DNA of 64,000 bases from Archivesica marissinica (Eukaryota; Mollusca; Bivalvia; Venerida; Vesicomyidae): assembly GCA_014843695.1 (NCBI GenBank), contig CM026387.1, positions 78,885,536 through 78,949,535 of the forward strand, in the 5' to 3' direction. Numbering within the stretch: the stretch's first letter is position 1; the number at the start of each line of letters is the position of its first letter. Under the pieces are notes generated by a model that saw only the letters and a program-made list of their open reading frames with translations, ran no database searches and was not told the DNA's origin. A program made the position numbers and the translations under genes. Of the stretch, positions 31,740 through 43,974 are shown in pieces.

Positions 31740-32351
31740 ACATAAACTAAGGCTGTTAAATTATATGTAAAATGTTCATTTCTTGATTACATGTACAAAT
31801 ATTGAAATAAATAATGTACATTTCTTTGAAAAAGTCAAAGACTAATATATATTATATATTGTAAACTGCGTTATATACATGTTTCAGCTTTAATTAAGCC
31901 ATTTAAATTATGTAGTGTTCAAATCAATTCTATGGGGAGGGCCAATCACTAATGTTGTTAGAACTTGTGGCCCAACCCATTTGCTAATTATATATTCGTA
32001 ATTTGTTTGTAATTGTAACATACATGTATATAATTCAATTCAATGATTTATTGACAAAAACAATACGGTTTAATGTCACAAACACAAATGAAAATATAGA
32101 AAAGGTGGAAAATTCTACATAGTACGCATATTATGATATATAATATTAATTTCAGGAGAAAAGTGTGTGGTGTCTACACAAGGACAAGGTATGAATCAAA
32201 ATACATTGTGCATACCTGTATGTTGTATAAATACGATTTACCAGCTAATATAAATACAACTATGAAATCGACTATAGATTAATAATCTAGATTTATATAT
32301 ATAGTATGTATATACAGCAATAAAATATTATCAAATAAATAATGTTAATTT
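31740..32351. repeat. A-module left flank, copy 2
   Basis: From about 31932 it matches 9411-9970, with a single 53-bp unit (32203-32255) instead of four. The first about 190 bp (AAACTAAGGCTGTTAAATT onward) have no counterpart at the A1 site. Confidence 0.65.
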
Positions 32352-32597
32352 TGTTTTATTTTTTTTACGTTTATTTATCGTCGCTACCAGTTGCCCATAT
32401 GAGTGACGCCTCCTGAAGATATTAGTCATTTTAGATTTTGGTTCTTTTACGTGCACAGTGTAAAGCACCGACACAAGACCTCGGTTTAACGTCCCATCTG
32501 AAAGACTGTTAATTTGATTAGGGTCAGATGGGGGATCGAACCTGCAATCCCTGGATTACCAGTCCAGCGTATTACCACTGGGCTATAGATCCGTCTG
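32352..32597 (-). mobile_element. V-SINE at the left of module A2, fused copy
   Basis: The tail and V domain match the truncated copy at 9981 (same deletion between TTTTGG and TTCTTTTACG), while the head matches the copy at 10233. So A2 has one SINE where A1 has two pieces with a 56-bp unit between. Confidence 0.9.
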
Positions 32598-32661
32598 TAA
32601 ATAATGTTTAAACTAAATATCATCCATAAATACAAAATTAAAGTTGCAAACATATGTACAG

Positions 32662-32787
32662 AGTGTATTTATCACACCCTTAAATGATGCACATATTTGG
32701 TCACCATTGTCTAGTACATGGGCAATTATCACATTCATTAATTACACAACAGCTGACTGCAACCATTCAACAGTATTGTATCTCAAG
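32662..32787 (+). CDS. Putative short exon, module A2
   Basis: Same as A1: 42 open codons, acceptor-like GTACAG, donor CTCAAG/GTAAGA, and the 2-bp AG insertion that separates A modules from B and C. Confidence 0.3.
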
Positions 32788-32879
32788 GTAAGACTACTCA
32801 TGTCACATGTCACCCAGGTCAACACAAATCTTAATTGACTAAAACCTTATAAATGCAACCAGAAATGATCAAATGAATC

Positions 32880-33128
32880 AACTGTTCTAGAGAGCATTTC
32901 TAGCAAAAACATTACCAAACTAGGAAAATTATACTGTTCTAGACAGCATTTCTAGGAAAAACATTACCGGACTTGCAGCCATCCTATGAAGATTATACTG
33001 ATCTAGACAGCATTTCTAGGAAAAACATTACCGAACTTGCAGCCATCCTATGAAGATTATACTGTTCTAGACAGCATTTCTAGGAAAACATTACCGAACT
33101 TGCAGACGCCTAGAAAGATTATACAACT
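32880..33128. repeat. CTGTTCTAGA tandem repeat, module A2
   Basis: Four units, one more than A1; the extra unit carries CTGATCTAGA. Confidence 0.9.
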
Positions 33129-33159
33129 TTAAACATGTCAGGTACTGTGCATTTATTAT

Positions 33160-33325
33160 AATTATTATTATACATTGTAATTGTGTTTGCTATTTTTGTC
33201 TTGTTTTATCTCATTGTATGTGGAAGTTTTTATCCATATTTGTGATATTTTAGGCTGGCGCTTTTCAACGTTTTATTTTTAGATGAAAAGAGCGCTATAT
33301 AAGTTTGGTATATAATAATAATAAT
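33160..33325 (+). mobile_element. Retroposed fragment, A2 copy
   Basis: Same insertion as 10995-11165, with GGCTGGCGCTTTTC and GAGCGCTATATAAG versions of the tail. Confidence 0.6.
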
Positions 33326-33691
33326 TCTACTGGCATACTCCCACATTGTAATAATTCTTTCTGCTTGAAACTTTTAAATTTGATAAAACGCCTATTTTTA
33401 CATCAAAACATATTCAAGGACGTACAAATAAATAAAATAAATATCAAAGCAAATTAATAAAGGATATTTACATCATACTACTTTAAGAGTTATTAATTAA
33501 ACTCTGTGAGATAATTAGAGTGAAATACAATATCCTAAAATCAATGTAAAACTCAGTATGCTAATATACATTAATATAAAACATCTATACATTTTAGGAC
33601 AAAATAATGCCTTGACAGTCGTATATGACATTTGTATATTAGTTGCTTTTTTCACTGATGTGGTTTCGTTTCAAGCTTTGTATGTTAATTA

Positions 33692-33965
33692 CAGACGGGT
33701 CTGTAGTCCAGTGGTAACACGCTGGACTGGTAATCCAGGGATCGCAGGTTCGATCCCCTGTCTGACCCTAATAAAATTAACAGTCTTTCAGATGGGACTT
33801 TAAACCAAGGTCTCGTGTCGGTGCTTTACAGAGGAGACTCTGGAATGGGTCTCTGTCTGTATCATTGCACTATCCTCCAAAAATCTAAAATTACTAATCT
33901 CTTCAGGAGGCATCGCTCATATGGGCAACCGGTAGCGACGATAAATAAACGTAAAACACAAACAA
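33692..33965 (+). mobile_element. V-SINE in module A2
   Basis: Same internal deletion as 11537 (TGCTTTACAGAGGAGACTC), but retains AGGAGGCATCGCTC near the end, which A1 has partly lost. Confidence 0.93.
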
Positions 33966-34184
33966 ATATCACCCACTCCACAGGAATATACAAGTGTGCA
34001 GCATATTCAAAATACATGTGATTGGGGCTTTAACTATTTGCTTGCTGGGTAAAATAAGGTTATAAATAGTTATAAATGTCCTGGAATTTCATTAGAAAAC
34101 AAGAAACATGACAGCAGGTGATGAATGCCCCCAACCCCCGAAGCTTATAGCCATAAAGTTTAAACTTATAAAGTTGTAAGCATA

Positions 34185-34360
34185 AATTTATTTATTTAAC
34201 AACGATTGCGAAAAAAGCTTTAAAACTTATATTAATCACTCTCGTTGGCTCGGATGAGAGCGTATATGTGGTAATTTGTGTGGGAGGTAACCGGAGTACC
34301 CGGCAACAAATCCAGTGTTAGAACTTGCTTCGCAATCGTTGTAAAATAAATAAACTTTTT
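34185..34360. mobile_element. SINE family 2 fragments, A2
   Basis: Counterpart of 12010-12185 with GAGTACCCGG and an intact GCAATCGTTGTAAAATAAATA tail. Confidence 0.7.
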
Positions 34361-34434
34361 TTATAAGAACTTGTTTCGAATCAAGATCAAACAAAGCTGT
34401 ATCAGTTAATAGGTCAAAAAACAGTCATTTATAA

Positions 34435-35019
34435 TTGTACAAAAACATACATATTTGTTCTATTGAAGGTAAACTGGAAAAGGATGAACGTGGACAATTT
34501 ATGTCGTGGGCGAAGGCTTTCGGAAAACAGATGTTTAGTAAGAGTATCAAGAACTTTGTATGGAAAGAGTACACCAAAAAGCAGGGGCCCCTTAAACGCC
34601 TCGTTACTTCCCGAAAGAAGTACAACATTGAGATAGATTGGGATGACGTCGAGATCCATTTTTTAGGATTTGCCGATGGAAATGTAGATAACGGTGTGAT
34701 GAAGATGAGCGGTCAGTCCTTGCTGAACCTGTACAGACTACCGCAGACAACGGAGGAAGAATGGAACTTCACGGAACTCGCAGACATTGTCGGAGTCATC
34801 AGGTTCACATTTGCAAATGACCATTTGCCAGTATCTATACAGCACAAGAAAAGGAATATCAGTAAATGTGACAGGAGCTTCAACACAGAACAATTGAATG
34901 AAATCATGAAAGGTAACATAGAAGCAGACATGAATGCGGGTGGCAATACATTTCTTATGGTCGTGTTCGGTCAATTAAATATTTTAAGAATGATTAACTT
35001 CACAAGCTTTGACACATAG
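34435..35019 (+). CDS. Module ORF A2, unknown protein
   Basis: Encodes the same protein as A1 with no residue difference; first ATG at 34501. Identity of this copy, 22 kb from A1, points to a very recent duplication, gene conversion, or an assembly duplicate. Confidence 0.45.
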   Translation: MYKNIHICSIEGKLEKDERGQFMSWAKAFGKQMFSKSIKNFVWKEYTKKQGPLKRLVTSRKKYNIEIDWDDVEIHFLGFADGNVDNGVMKMSGQSLLNLYRLPQTTEEEWNFTELADIVGVIRFTFANDHLPVSIQHKKRNISKCDRSFNTEQLNEIMKGNIEADMNAGGNTFLMVVFGQLNILRMINFTSFDT

Positions 35020-35044
35020 TATTATTGTGCGACACAGAGGCAAG

Positions 35045-35350
35045 TACTAGTGATTTGACGCAAGATCTGATGAGACGTGAGATGTGATATGACGTGAGAT
35101 GTGATGCAATGATGAGACATGAGATATGACGCGAGATGTGATGTGACGCGAGATGCAATGTGATGCAATGATGAGACACGAGATATGATATGACGCAAGA
35201 TCTGATGTGACGCGAGGTGTGATATGACGCGAGATGCGATGTGACGCGAGATCTGATGTGACTTGAGATACAATGTGATGCAAGATGCGATGTGACGCAA
35301 GATGTGATATGACTTGAGATATGATGTGACTTGAGATACAATGTGACTTG
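35045..35350. repeat. GACGCGAGATG-type minisatellite, module A2
   Basis: Similar to A1 but with different unit order near 35090-35170. Confidence 0.9.
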
Positions 35351-35358
35351 GGCCTGAG

Positions 35359-35619
35359 ATGAGATGTGAATTACTCCTATCTGAACATTACCACATTCCA
35401 GCAGGGACGTCATCATTTGTGCTTAAACTGTACGGTCGACGGTCATATGCTATGTCAAGTATTGATACTCCACTGTTAGTCTGGATAAAGCGGCATCTTG
35501 CTGCTTGGCTAAAGTACGTTGTTATAATGTTTATGGATGCACCAGTTGTAGAATTTGTCCAACATCCGTTGCCAGGTTTACTGGTAAATGACTGTGTCTT
35601 GATAAACATCCAAGAATAG
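35359..35619 (+). CDS. 86-aa ORF, module A2 (unknown)
   Basis: Same 86 residues as A1; one silent G-to-A change in the fifth codon (TTG to TTA, Leu). Confidence 0.25.
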   Translation: MRCELLLSEHYHIPAGTSSFVLKLYGRRSYAMSSIDTPLLVWIKRHLAAWLKYVVIMFMDAPVVEFVQHPLPGLLVNDCVLINIQE

Positions 35620-35662
35620 AATGTCACAATATACATTGAAGTTGTATAATGTATGCAACAAA

Positions 35663-35946
35663 CACTATGGATATACTCAAACAATATGGATATACACAGA
35701 CAATATGGATATATACAGACAATATGGATATACTCAGACAATATGGATATACATAGACAATATGGATATACTCAGACAATATGTAATATGGATATATACA
35801 GACAATATGGATATACACAGATAATATGGATATACTCAGACAATATGGATATACTCAGACAATATGGATATACACAGACAATATGGATATACACAGATAA
35901 TATGTATATACTCAGACAATATGGATATACATAGACAATATGGATA
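35663..35946. repeat. 19-bp minisatellite, module A2, left part
   Basis: Interrupted at a TA dinucleotide within GGATATAC by the TIR element at 35949. Confidence 0.95.
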
Positions 35947-35948
35947 TA

Positions 35949-36779
35949 CCGTATTTAGCTGTGTATAGTGCGCTACCGTGTATAGTGCGCACCCACGATA
36001 TGGCATGAAAATCGGCGGAAAAACTGAGTTCCTATGTATAGTGCACGTGAAAAACGCAATTTTCCAAGTCAAAATTTAACATTTATCAAGAATCGCTAAA
36101 AATTGTGCTCCGTGATTTTTACAACTTATATTAATCACTCGAGATATACCTCATCGAGTAACGGTAACGCACTCGGGGCACACCTGCTCAAATTTCTCGA
36201 CACATTCTCAAACATCTCAAAACGTTCTCAAACATGTCAGCAGATGCTCAAACTTCTCAACACGTGAAGCCTACCTAATTAACTGGGACCCATTGTGAAA
36301 GGTTTGTCGAAATTAATTATCGCTACAATCAATTGAAATACTGCAGTCAAAAATGTTTTTTTTATGCAATGCATTGTACATTGTACGGCGAAGTACGCGA
36401 AAAGTACGGGAAATATTACATACGATAAAACCACGTGATGTTATCAAATCGCCATTTTTTATGCATTTTACTAATTTCAATTAAATTCTTCAAAGTTTGC
36501 CAAAATAAACGCAATATATGCTAATTTTGTGGTCTTATTCATTTCATTTATTTATATAGACTATCGGCAACTGGTTTTAATAGCTAGTTTATAACGTTTG
36601 TCAAATGTAACAAATTATAGAATGACTGCTGGGCCGTTCGGGTCGAATTTCATGAAATATTGGTCAATTTTGGTCCGGAAAAAAATGTCCTGATGTCTGT
36701 ACTGGTGTATAATGCGCAGTAGATAAAATGGATGAGGATTTCAGTAAGAAATGTGCGCACTATACACAGCTAAATACGG
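35949..36779. mobile_element. 831-bp TIR element inserted in a minisatellite
   Basis: The ends are perfect 25-bp inverted repeats beginning CCGTATTTAGCTGTGTATAG, flanked by TA on both sides. Excising it with one TA restores the 19-bp repeat phase (GGATATA/CTCAGAC). A sub-terminal GTGTATAGTGCGC is repeated. No transposase. It contains a SINE family 2 scrap at about 36118-36147. TA duplication fits the Tc1/mariner/pogo group; the exact family is unknown. Related to the composite elements at 17958 and 48101. Confidence 0.88.
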
Positions 36780-36781
36780 TA

Positions 36782-37917
36782 CTCAGACAATATGGATATA
36801 CTCAGACAATATGGATATACATAGACAATATGGATATACTCAGACAATATGGATATACACAGACAATATGGATATACACAGACAATATGGATATACACAG
36901 ACAATATGGATATACACAGATAATATGTATATACTCAGACAATATGGATATACATAGACAATATGGATATACTCAGACAATATGGATATACACAGACAAT
37001 ATGGATATACTCAGACAATATGGATATACATAGACAATATGGATGTACTCAGCCAATATGGATATACACAGACAATATGGATATACACATATAATATGGA
37101 TATACACAGACAATATGGATATACACAGATAATATGGATATACTCAGACAATATGGATATACTCAGACAATATGGATATACACAGACAATATGGATATAC
37201 ACAAGACAATATGGATATACTCAGACAATATGGATATACACAGACAATATGGATATACACAGACAATATGGATATACACATATAATATGGATATACACAG
37301 ACAATATGGATATACACAGATAATATGGATATACTCAGACAATATGGATATACTCAGACAATATGGATATACACAGACAATATGGATATACACAGACAAT
37401 ATGGATATACTCAGACAATATGGATATACACAGACAATATGGATATACATAGACAATATGGATATACTCAGCCAATATGGATATACACATACAATATGGA
37501 TATACATACACAGACAATATGGATATACATACACAGACAATATGGATATACATACACAGACAATATGGATATACATAGACAATATGGATATACATAGACA
37601 ATATGGATATACATACACAGACAATATGGATATACATACACAGACAATATGGATATACATAGACAATATGGATATACATACATAGACAATATGGATATAC
37701 ACAGACAATATGGATATATGGATATACACAGACAATATGGATATACATAGACAATATGGATATACATAGACAATATGGATATACATAGACAATATGGATA
37801 TACATAGACAATATGGATATACACAGACAATATGGATATACACAGACAATATGGATATACATAGACAATATGTATATACACAGACAATATGGATATACAC
37901 AGACAATATGGATATAC
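36782..37917. repeat. 19-bp minisatellite, module A2, right part
   Basis: Includes runs of the 23-bp ATACATACACAG form at about 37495-37690, as in A1. Confidence 0.97.
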
Positions 37918-38178
37918 TATCAGTCTACTATGTATATATGGATATAAATGAAATGCCACAGATTCTATATTTCTGTAATAGTGTACATTGATTGTAAATA
38001 AAGGCATCTGTAGCGCTATTGTACATGTATTTGTTTCCATATGGTCCCCAGGCAACATAATCTTATGCGAAAAGAATGTAACCATTATGTTTCTCTCGTA
38101 ATTTAGATTCAGTCAGATTTTGTTCTTAATTCCGGCAAATCTGGTACACCCCTAGTAATGATCCCTAAACCACTATAT
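37918..38178 (+). promoter_or_regulatory. Module tail with AATAAA, module A2
   Basis: AATAAA at 37997-38002; continues into the hAT-like left end through CACCCCTAGTAATGATCCC. Confidence 0.3.
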
Positions 38179-38389
38179 TAGTGTTTCCCTTAAGCAGGAA
38201 TAGGAGGGCGGCCAACCCTGCCCCTTTTTGGGGGCCATTGTGCCCGAAATTCCGAAAATGCTGCCCTTGTGTGCTTTCTCGATAAAAGTTCATAATAATT
38301 ATTGCAATATTGCCTGAAATCCGTACTGTCCCGTGTTAGACTGTTGCTATAATCTGGAATACACAGGTTTACGATCAATATGCTGTGAA
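38179..38389. mobile_element. hAT-like left arm without a matching right end
   Basis: TAGTGTTTCCCTTAAGCAGG and the GC-rich arm are present. No GGGAAACACTA end is found before module C1, so the right part was lost or replaced after the 56-bp array. Confidence 0.55.
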
Positions 38390-40856
38390 ATGTCCACCTA
38401 TATACTGTGTAGCCTAGGGCACGTACATTGTATTAGCACAGGTAATGTCCACCTATATACTGTGTAGCCTAGGGCAACGTACATTGTATTAGCACAGGAA
38501 ATGTCCACCTATATACTGTGTAGCCTAGGGCAACGTACATGGTATTAGCACAGGTAATGTCCACCTATGCACTGTGTAGCCTAGGGCAACGTACATTGTA
38601 TTAGCACAGGTAATGTCCACCTATATACTGTGTAGCCTAGGGCAACGTACATTGTATTAGCACAGGTAATGCCCACCTATATACTGTGTAGCCTAGGGCA
38701 ATGTACATTGTATTAGCACAGGAAATGTCCACCTATATACTGTGTAGCCTAGGGCAACGTACATTGTATTAGCACAGGTAATGTCCACCTATATACTGTG
38801 TAGCCTAGGGCAACGTACATTGTATTAGCACAGGTAATGTCCACCTATATACTGTGTAGCCTAGGGCAACGTACATTGTATTAGCACAGGAAATGTCCAC
38901 CTATATACTGTGTAGCCTAGGGCAACGTACATGGTATTAGCACAGGTAATGTCCACCTATGCACTGTGTAGCCTAGGGCAACGTACATTGTATTAGCACA
39001 GGTAATGTCCACCTATATACTGTGTAGCCTAGGGCAACGTACATTGTATTAGCACAGGTAATGCCCACCTATATACTGTGTAGCCTAGGGCAATGTACAT
39101 TGTATTAGCACAGGAAATGTCCACCTATATACTGTGTAGCCTAGGGCAACGTACATTGTATTAGCACAGGTAATGTCCACCTATATACTGTGTAGCCTAG
39201 GGCAACGTACATTGTATTAGCACAGGTAATGTCCACCTATATACTGTGTAGCCTAGGGCAACGTACATTGTATTAGCACAGGTAATGTCCACCTATATAC
39301 TGTGTAGCCTAGGGCAACGTACATTGTATTAGCACAGGTAATGTCCACCTATATACTGTGTAGCCTAGGGCAACGTACATTGTATTAGCACAGGTAATGT
39401 CCACCTATATACTGTGTAGCCTAGGGCAACGTACATTGTATTAGCACAGGTAATGTCCACCTATATACTGTGTAGCCTAGGGCAACGTACATTGTATTAG
39501 CACAGGAAATGTCCACCTATATACTGTGTAGCCTAGGGCAACGTACATGGTATTAGCACAGGTAATGTCCACCTATGCACTGTGTAGCCTAGGGCAACGT
39601 ACATTGTATTAGCACAGGTAATGTCCACCTATATACTGTGTAGCCTAGGGCAACGTACATTGTATTAGCACAGGTAATGCCCACCTATATACTGTGTAGC
39701 CTAGGGCAATGTACATTGTATTAGCACAGGAAATGTCCACCTATATACTGTGTAGCCTAGGGCAACGTACATTGTATTAGCACAGGTAATGTCCACCTAT
39801 ATACTGTGTAGCCTAAGACAACGTACATTGTATTAGCACAGGTAATGTCCACCTATATACTGTGTAGCCTAGGGCAACGTACATTGTATTAGCACAGGTA
39901 ATGTCCACCTATATACTGTGTAGCCTAGGGCAACGTACATTGTATTAGCACAGGTAATGTCCACCTATATACTGTGTAGCCTAGGGCAACGTACATTGTA
40001 TTAGCACAGGTAATGTCCACCTATATACTGTGTAGCCTAGGGCAACGTACATTGTATTAGCACAGGTAATGTCCACCTATATACTGTGTAGCCTAGGGCA
40101 ACGTACATTGTATTAGCACAGGTAATGCCCACCTATATACTGTGTAGCCTAGGGCAATGTACATTGTATTAGCACAGGTAATGCCCACCTATATACTGTG
40201 TAGCCTAGGGCAACGTACATTGTATTAGCACAGGTAATGCCCACCTATATACTGTGTAGCCTAGGGCAATGTACATTGTATTAGCACAGGTAATGTCCAC
40301 CTATATACTGTGTAGCCTAGGGCAACGTACATTGTATTAGCACAGGTAATGTCTACCTATATACTGTGTAGCCTAGGGCAACGTACATTGTATTAGCACA
40401 GGTAATGCCCACCTATATACTGTGTAGCCTAGGGCAACGTACATTGTATTAGCACAGGAAATGTCCACCTATATACTGTGTAGCCTAGGGCAACGTACAT
40501 TGTATTAGCACAGGTAATGTCCACCTATATACTGTGTAGCCTAGGGCAACGTACATTGTATTAGCACAGGTAATGTCCACCTATATACTGTGTAGCCTAG
40601 GGCAACGTACATTGTATTAGCACAGGTAATGCCCACCTATATACTGTGTAGCCTAGGGCATCGTACATTGTATTAGCACAGGTAATGTCCCACCTATATA
40701 CTGTGTAGCCTAGGGCAACGTACATGGTATTAGCACAGGTAATGTCCACCTATGCACTGTGTAGCCTAGGGCAACGTACATTGTATTAGCACAGGTAATG
40801 TCCACCTATATACTGTGTAGCCTAGGGCAACTTACTTGGTATTAGCACAGGTAATG
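38390..40856. repeat. 56-bp minisatellite with higher-order structure
   Basis: About 44 units. Variant markers recur together: AGGAAATG, then ACATGGTATT, then TATGCACTG, then AATGCCCACC with GCAATGTAC. The block occurs starting near 38491, 38884 and 39500, spaced by multiples of 56 (392 and 616), showing multi-unit duplication. Confidence 0.95.
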
Positions 40857-41153
40857 TTTTTTTGGGTTTTTTTTACGTTTATTTATCGTCGCTACCGGTT
40901 GCGCATATGAGCGACGCCTCCTGAAAAGATTAGTTATTTTAGATTTTGGAGGATAGTGCATGATACAGATAGAGACCCATTCCAGAATCTCCTCTGGTTC
41001 TTTTACGTGCACGGTGTAAAGCACCGACACGAGACCTCGGTTTAACGTCCCATCTGAAAGACTGTTAATTTTATTATGGTCAGACGGGGGATCGAACCTG
41101 CAATCCCTGGATTACCAGTCCAGCGTGTTACCACTGGGCTATAGATCTGTCTG
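40857..41153 (-). mobile_element. V-SINE at the left of module C1
   Basis: Inserted after GGTAATG of the 56-bp array with a T-rich 3' end, the same junction as at 15411. The head ends CAGACAG. Confidence 0.93.
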
Positions 41154-41209
41154 TAAATAATATTTAAACTAAATATCATCCATAAATACAGAATTAAAGT
41201 TGCAAACAT

Positions 41210-41341
41210 ATGCACAGTGTATTTATTACACCCTTAAATGATGCACATATTTGGTCACCATTGTCTAGTACATGGGCAATTATCACATTCCTTAATTACA
41301 CAACAGCTGACTGCAACCATTCAACAGTATTGTATCTCAAG
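41210..41341 (+). CDS. Putative first coding exon, module C1
   Basis: ATG frame of 44 codons (MHSVFITPLNDAH) to the CTCAAG/GTAAGA donor; Tyr-2 is His here because GTACAG is GCACAG. Confidence 0.3.
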
Positions 41342-41444
41342 GTAAGACTACTCATGCCACATGTCACCCAGGTCAACACAAATCTTAATTGACTAAAACC
41401 TTATAAATGCAACCAGAAATGATCAAATGAATCAAAACTGTTCT

Positions 41445-41855
41445 AGAGAGCATTTCTAGGAAAAACATTACCACACTAGGAAAATTATACTGTTCTAGAG
41501 AGCATTTCTAGGAAAATATTACAGAACTTGGAAAATTATACTGTTCTAGAGAGCATTTCTAGGAAAAACATTACCAAACTAGGACAATTATACTGTTCTA
41601 GAGAGCATTTCTAGGAAAATATTACCAAACTTGCAGTCATCCAAGGAAAATTATACTGTTCTAGACAGCATTTCTAGGAAAATATTACCGAACTTGCAGT
41701 CATCCAAGGAAAATTATACTGTTCTAGACAGCATTTCTAGGAAAAACATTACAGAACTTGCAGTCATCCAAGGGAGATTATACTGTTCTAGACAGCATTT
41801 CTAGGAAAATATTACTAAACTTGCAGTCGCCCAGGAAGATTATACAACTTTAGAC
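41445..41855. repeat. CTGTTCTAGA tandem repeat, module C1
   Basis: Seven units, the longest array of this repeat in the window. Confidence 0.92.
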
Positions 41856-42058
41856 ATGTCAGGTACTGTGCATTTATTATAATTCTACTGGCATACTCCC
41901 ACACTGTAATAATTCTTTCTGCTTGAAACTTTTAAATTTGATAAAACGCTTATTTTTACATCAAAACATATTCAATGACGTACAAATAAATAAAATAAAT
42001 ATCAAAGCAAATTAATAAAGGACATTTACATCATACTACTTTAAGAGTTATTAATTAA

Positions 42059-42894
42059 CCTCCTACCATCCCCAGCGAACCTGTGCCGATGGGGACTCAC
42101 GGCTGATCCCAAATGCAGCTTATGTGACAGAACAGGCACACTAGAGCATGTCCTGTCATCCTGTTCTACATCACTGACACAGGGCAGATACAGATGGAGA
42201 CACGACTCAGTCCTCAGGGAGTTGGCTGACTGGCTGGAGAAAGAGCGGAAGAAGGAACATGGTAAACATCCCCACCATGGGCCATCGCCTTTGTCAAGCC
42301 GGGTGAGACCAGGAAGACAAAGACACAAGTCATCGATTCTGGATGGCACAACAGGCTGGAACATGGAGGTTGACCTTGGGAAGAGACTTGTTTTCCCCGA
42401 CGTGGTCCAGACGACCCAACGGCCAGACATCGTACTGTGGTCAGACAGGGAAGAAGCTCATCGTCATTGAGCTGACAGTACCATGGGAGACAAGGTGCGA
42501 AGAGGCCTACAAAAGGAAGAAGGCGAAGTATACAGAGCTTCTGGAACTCTGCAAGCAACGAGGTTGGCGTACTTGGCTGTTCCCAGTAGAAGTAGGCACG
42601 AGAGGCTTCTGTTCCCAGTCCGTCTGCAGACTGATGACAGCAATTGGGACTACTGGTAGAGAGAAAAGGATGGCTATCCAGAGACTGAGCCAAGCAGCTG
42701 AACGGGCTTCAAGCTGGCTGTGGCTGAGACGAGAAGAGCTGGAAGCAATCAACCAACGCGCAGTGACTGATCACCACTGTGGGCCCACCGCCACGAGTGT
42801 CCAAGGGCCGAAACACTCAAGGACGGCGGCATCCATGCTGATGATGTTGGTTGAGAAGCAGTCTACATTCCATATAGACTGTATTATATCACAT
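42059..42894 (+). mobile_element. 5'-truncated LINE with restriction-like endonuclease domain
   Basis: 836 GC-richer bp replace ACTCT in TTAATTAA(ACTCT)GTGAGATAATT, the sequence seen in other modules. It encodes a CCHC knuckle (CSLCDRTGTLEHVLSSC), then RPDIVLW and, after a frame change near 42430, KKLIVIELTVPWE. PD...E-type residues after a zinc knuckle are the layout of the C-terminal restriction-like endonuclease of R2/NeSL-type LINEs, which nick the target DNA. YTELLELCKQRGWRTWLFPV follows. The RT is absent. A small target deletion with no A tail suits that class. Present only in C1. Minus-strand ORFs here are shadows. Confidence 0.75.
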
Positions 42895-43092
42895 GTGAGA
42901 TAATTAGAATGAAATACAATATCCGAAAATCAATGTAACACTCAGTATGCTAATATACGTTCATGACTAAGAATATAAAACATCTATACATTTTAGGACA
43001 AAATAATGCCTTGACAGTCGTATATGACATTTTTGTATATTAGTTGCTTTTTTCACTGATGTGGTTTCGTTTCAAGCTTTGTATGTTAATTA

Positions 43093-43328
43093 CAGACGGG
43101 TCTGTAGTCCAGTGGTAACACGCTGGACTGGTAATCCAGGGATCGCAGGTTCGATCCCCCGTCTGACCCTAATAAAATTAACAGTCTTTCAGATGGGACT
43201 TCAAACCGAGGTCTCGTGTCAGTGCTTTACACCGTGCGCGTAAAAGAACCAGAGGAGACTCTGTAATGGGTCTCTGTCTGTATCATTGCACTATCCTCCA
43301 AAAATCTAAAATTACTAATCTCTTCAGG
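43093..43328 (+). mobile_element. V-SINE in module C1, 3' truncated
   Basis: Complete head and V domain. It ends at AATCTCTTCAGG, joined directly to TTAATAGGTAAAAAAACAG, so the SINE tail and the intervening SINE family 2 remnant are deleted in this module. Confidence 0.92.
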
Positions 43329-43357
43329 TTAATAGGTAAAAAAACAGTCATTTATAA

Positions 43358-43942
43358 TTGTACAAAAACATACATATTTGTTCTATTGAAGGTAAACTGG
43401 AAAAGGATGAACGTGGACAATTTATGTCGTGGGCGAAGGCTTTCGGAAAAAAGGTCTTTAGTAAGAGTATCAAGAACTTTGTATGGAAAGAGTACACCAA
43501 AAATCAGGGGCTCCTTAAACGCCTCGTTACTTCCCGAAAGAAGTACAACATTGAGATAGATTGGGATGGCGTCGAGATCCATTTTTTAGGATTTGCCGAT
43601 GGAAATGTAGATAACGGTGTGATGATGATGAACGGTCAGTCCTTGCTGAACCTGTACAGACTACCGCAGACAACGGAGGAAGAATGGAACTTTACAGAAC
43701 TCGCAGACATTGTCGGAGTCATCAGGTTCACATTTGCAAATGACCATTTGCCAGTATCTATACGGCACAAGAAAAGGAATATCAGTAAATGTGACAGGAG
43801 CTTCAACACAGAACAATTGAATGGAATCATGAAAGGTAACATAGAAGCAGACATGAATGCAGGTGGCAATACATTTCTTATGGTCGTGTTCGGTCAATTA
43901 AATATTTTAAGAATGATTAACTTCACAAGCTTTGACACATAG
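43358..43942 (+). CDS. Module ORF C1, unknown protein
   Basis: First ATG at 43424. Against A1 it has nine residue changes (KKVF for KQMF, KNQGLL for KKQGPL, DGVEIH for DDVEIH, VMMMNG for VMKMSG, SIRHKK for SIQHKK, LNGIM for LNEIM) and three silent changes. Confidence 0.42.
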   Translation: MYKNIHICSIEGKLEKDERGQFMSWAKAFGKKVFSKSIKNFVWKEYTKNQGLLKRLVTSRKKYNIEIDWDGVEIHFLGFADGNVDNGVMMMNGQSLLNLYRLPQTTEEEWNFTELADIVGVIRFTFANDHLPVSIRHKKRNISKCDRSFNTEQLNGIMKGNIEADMNAGGNTFLMVVFGQLNILRMINFTSFDT

Positions 43943-43974
43943 TATTATTGTGCGACACAGAGGCAAGTACTAGT

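Noticed and set aside
29943..31770. Frames of 395-561 codons
   Set aside because: They run through 1000 Ns and the adjacent CA array.
42041..42752. Minus-strand Ser/Pro-rich frames of 81-159 codons
   Set aside because: Shadows of the LINE C-terminal coding sequence on the plus strand.
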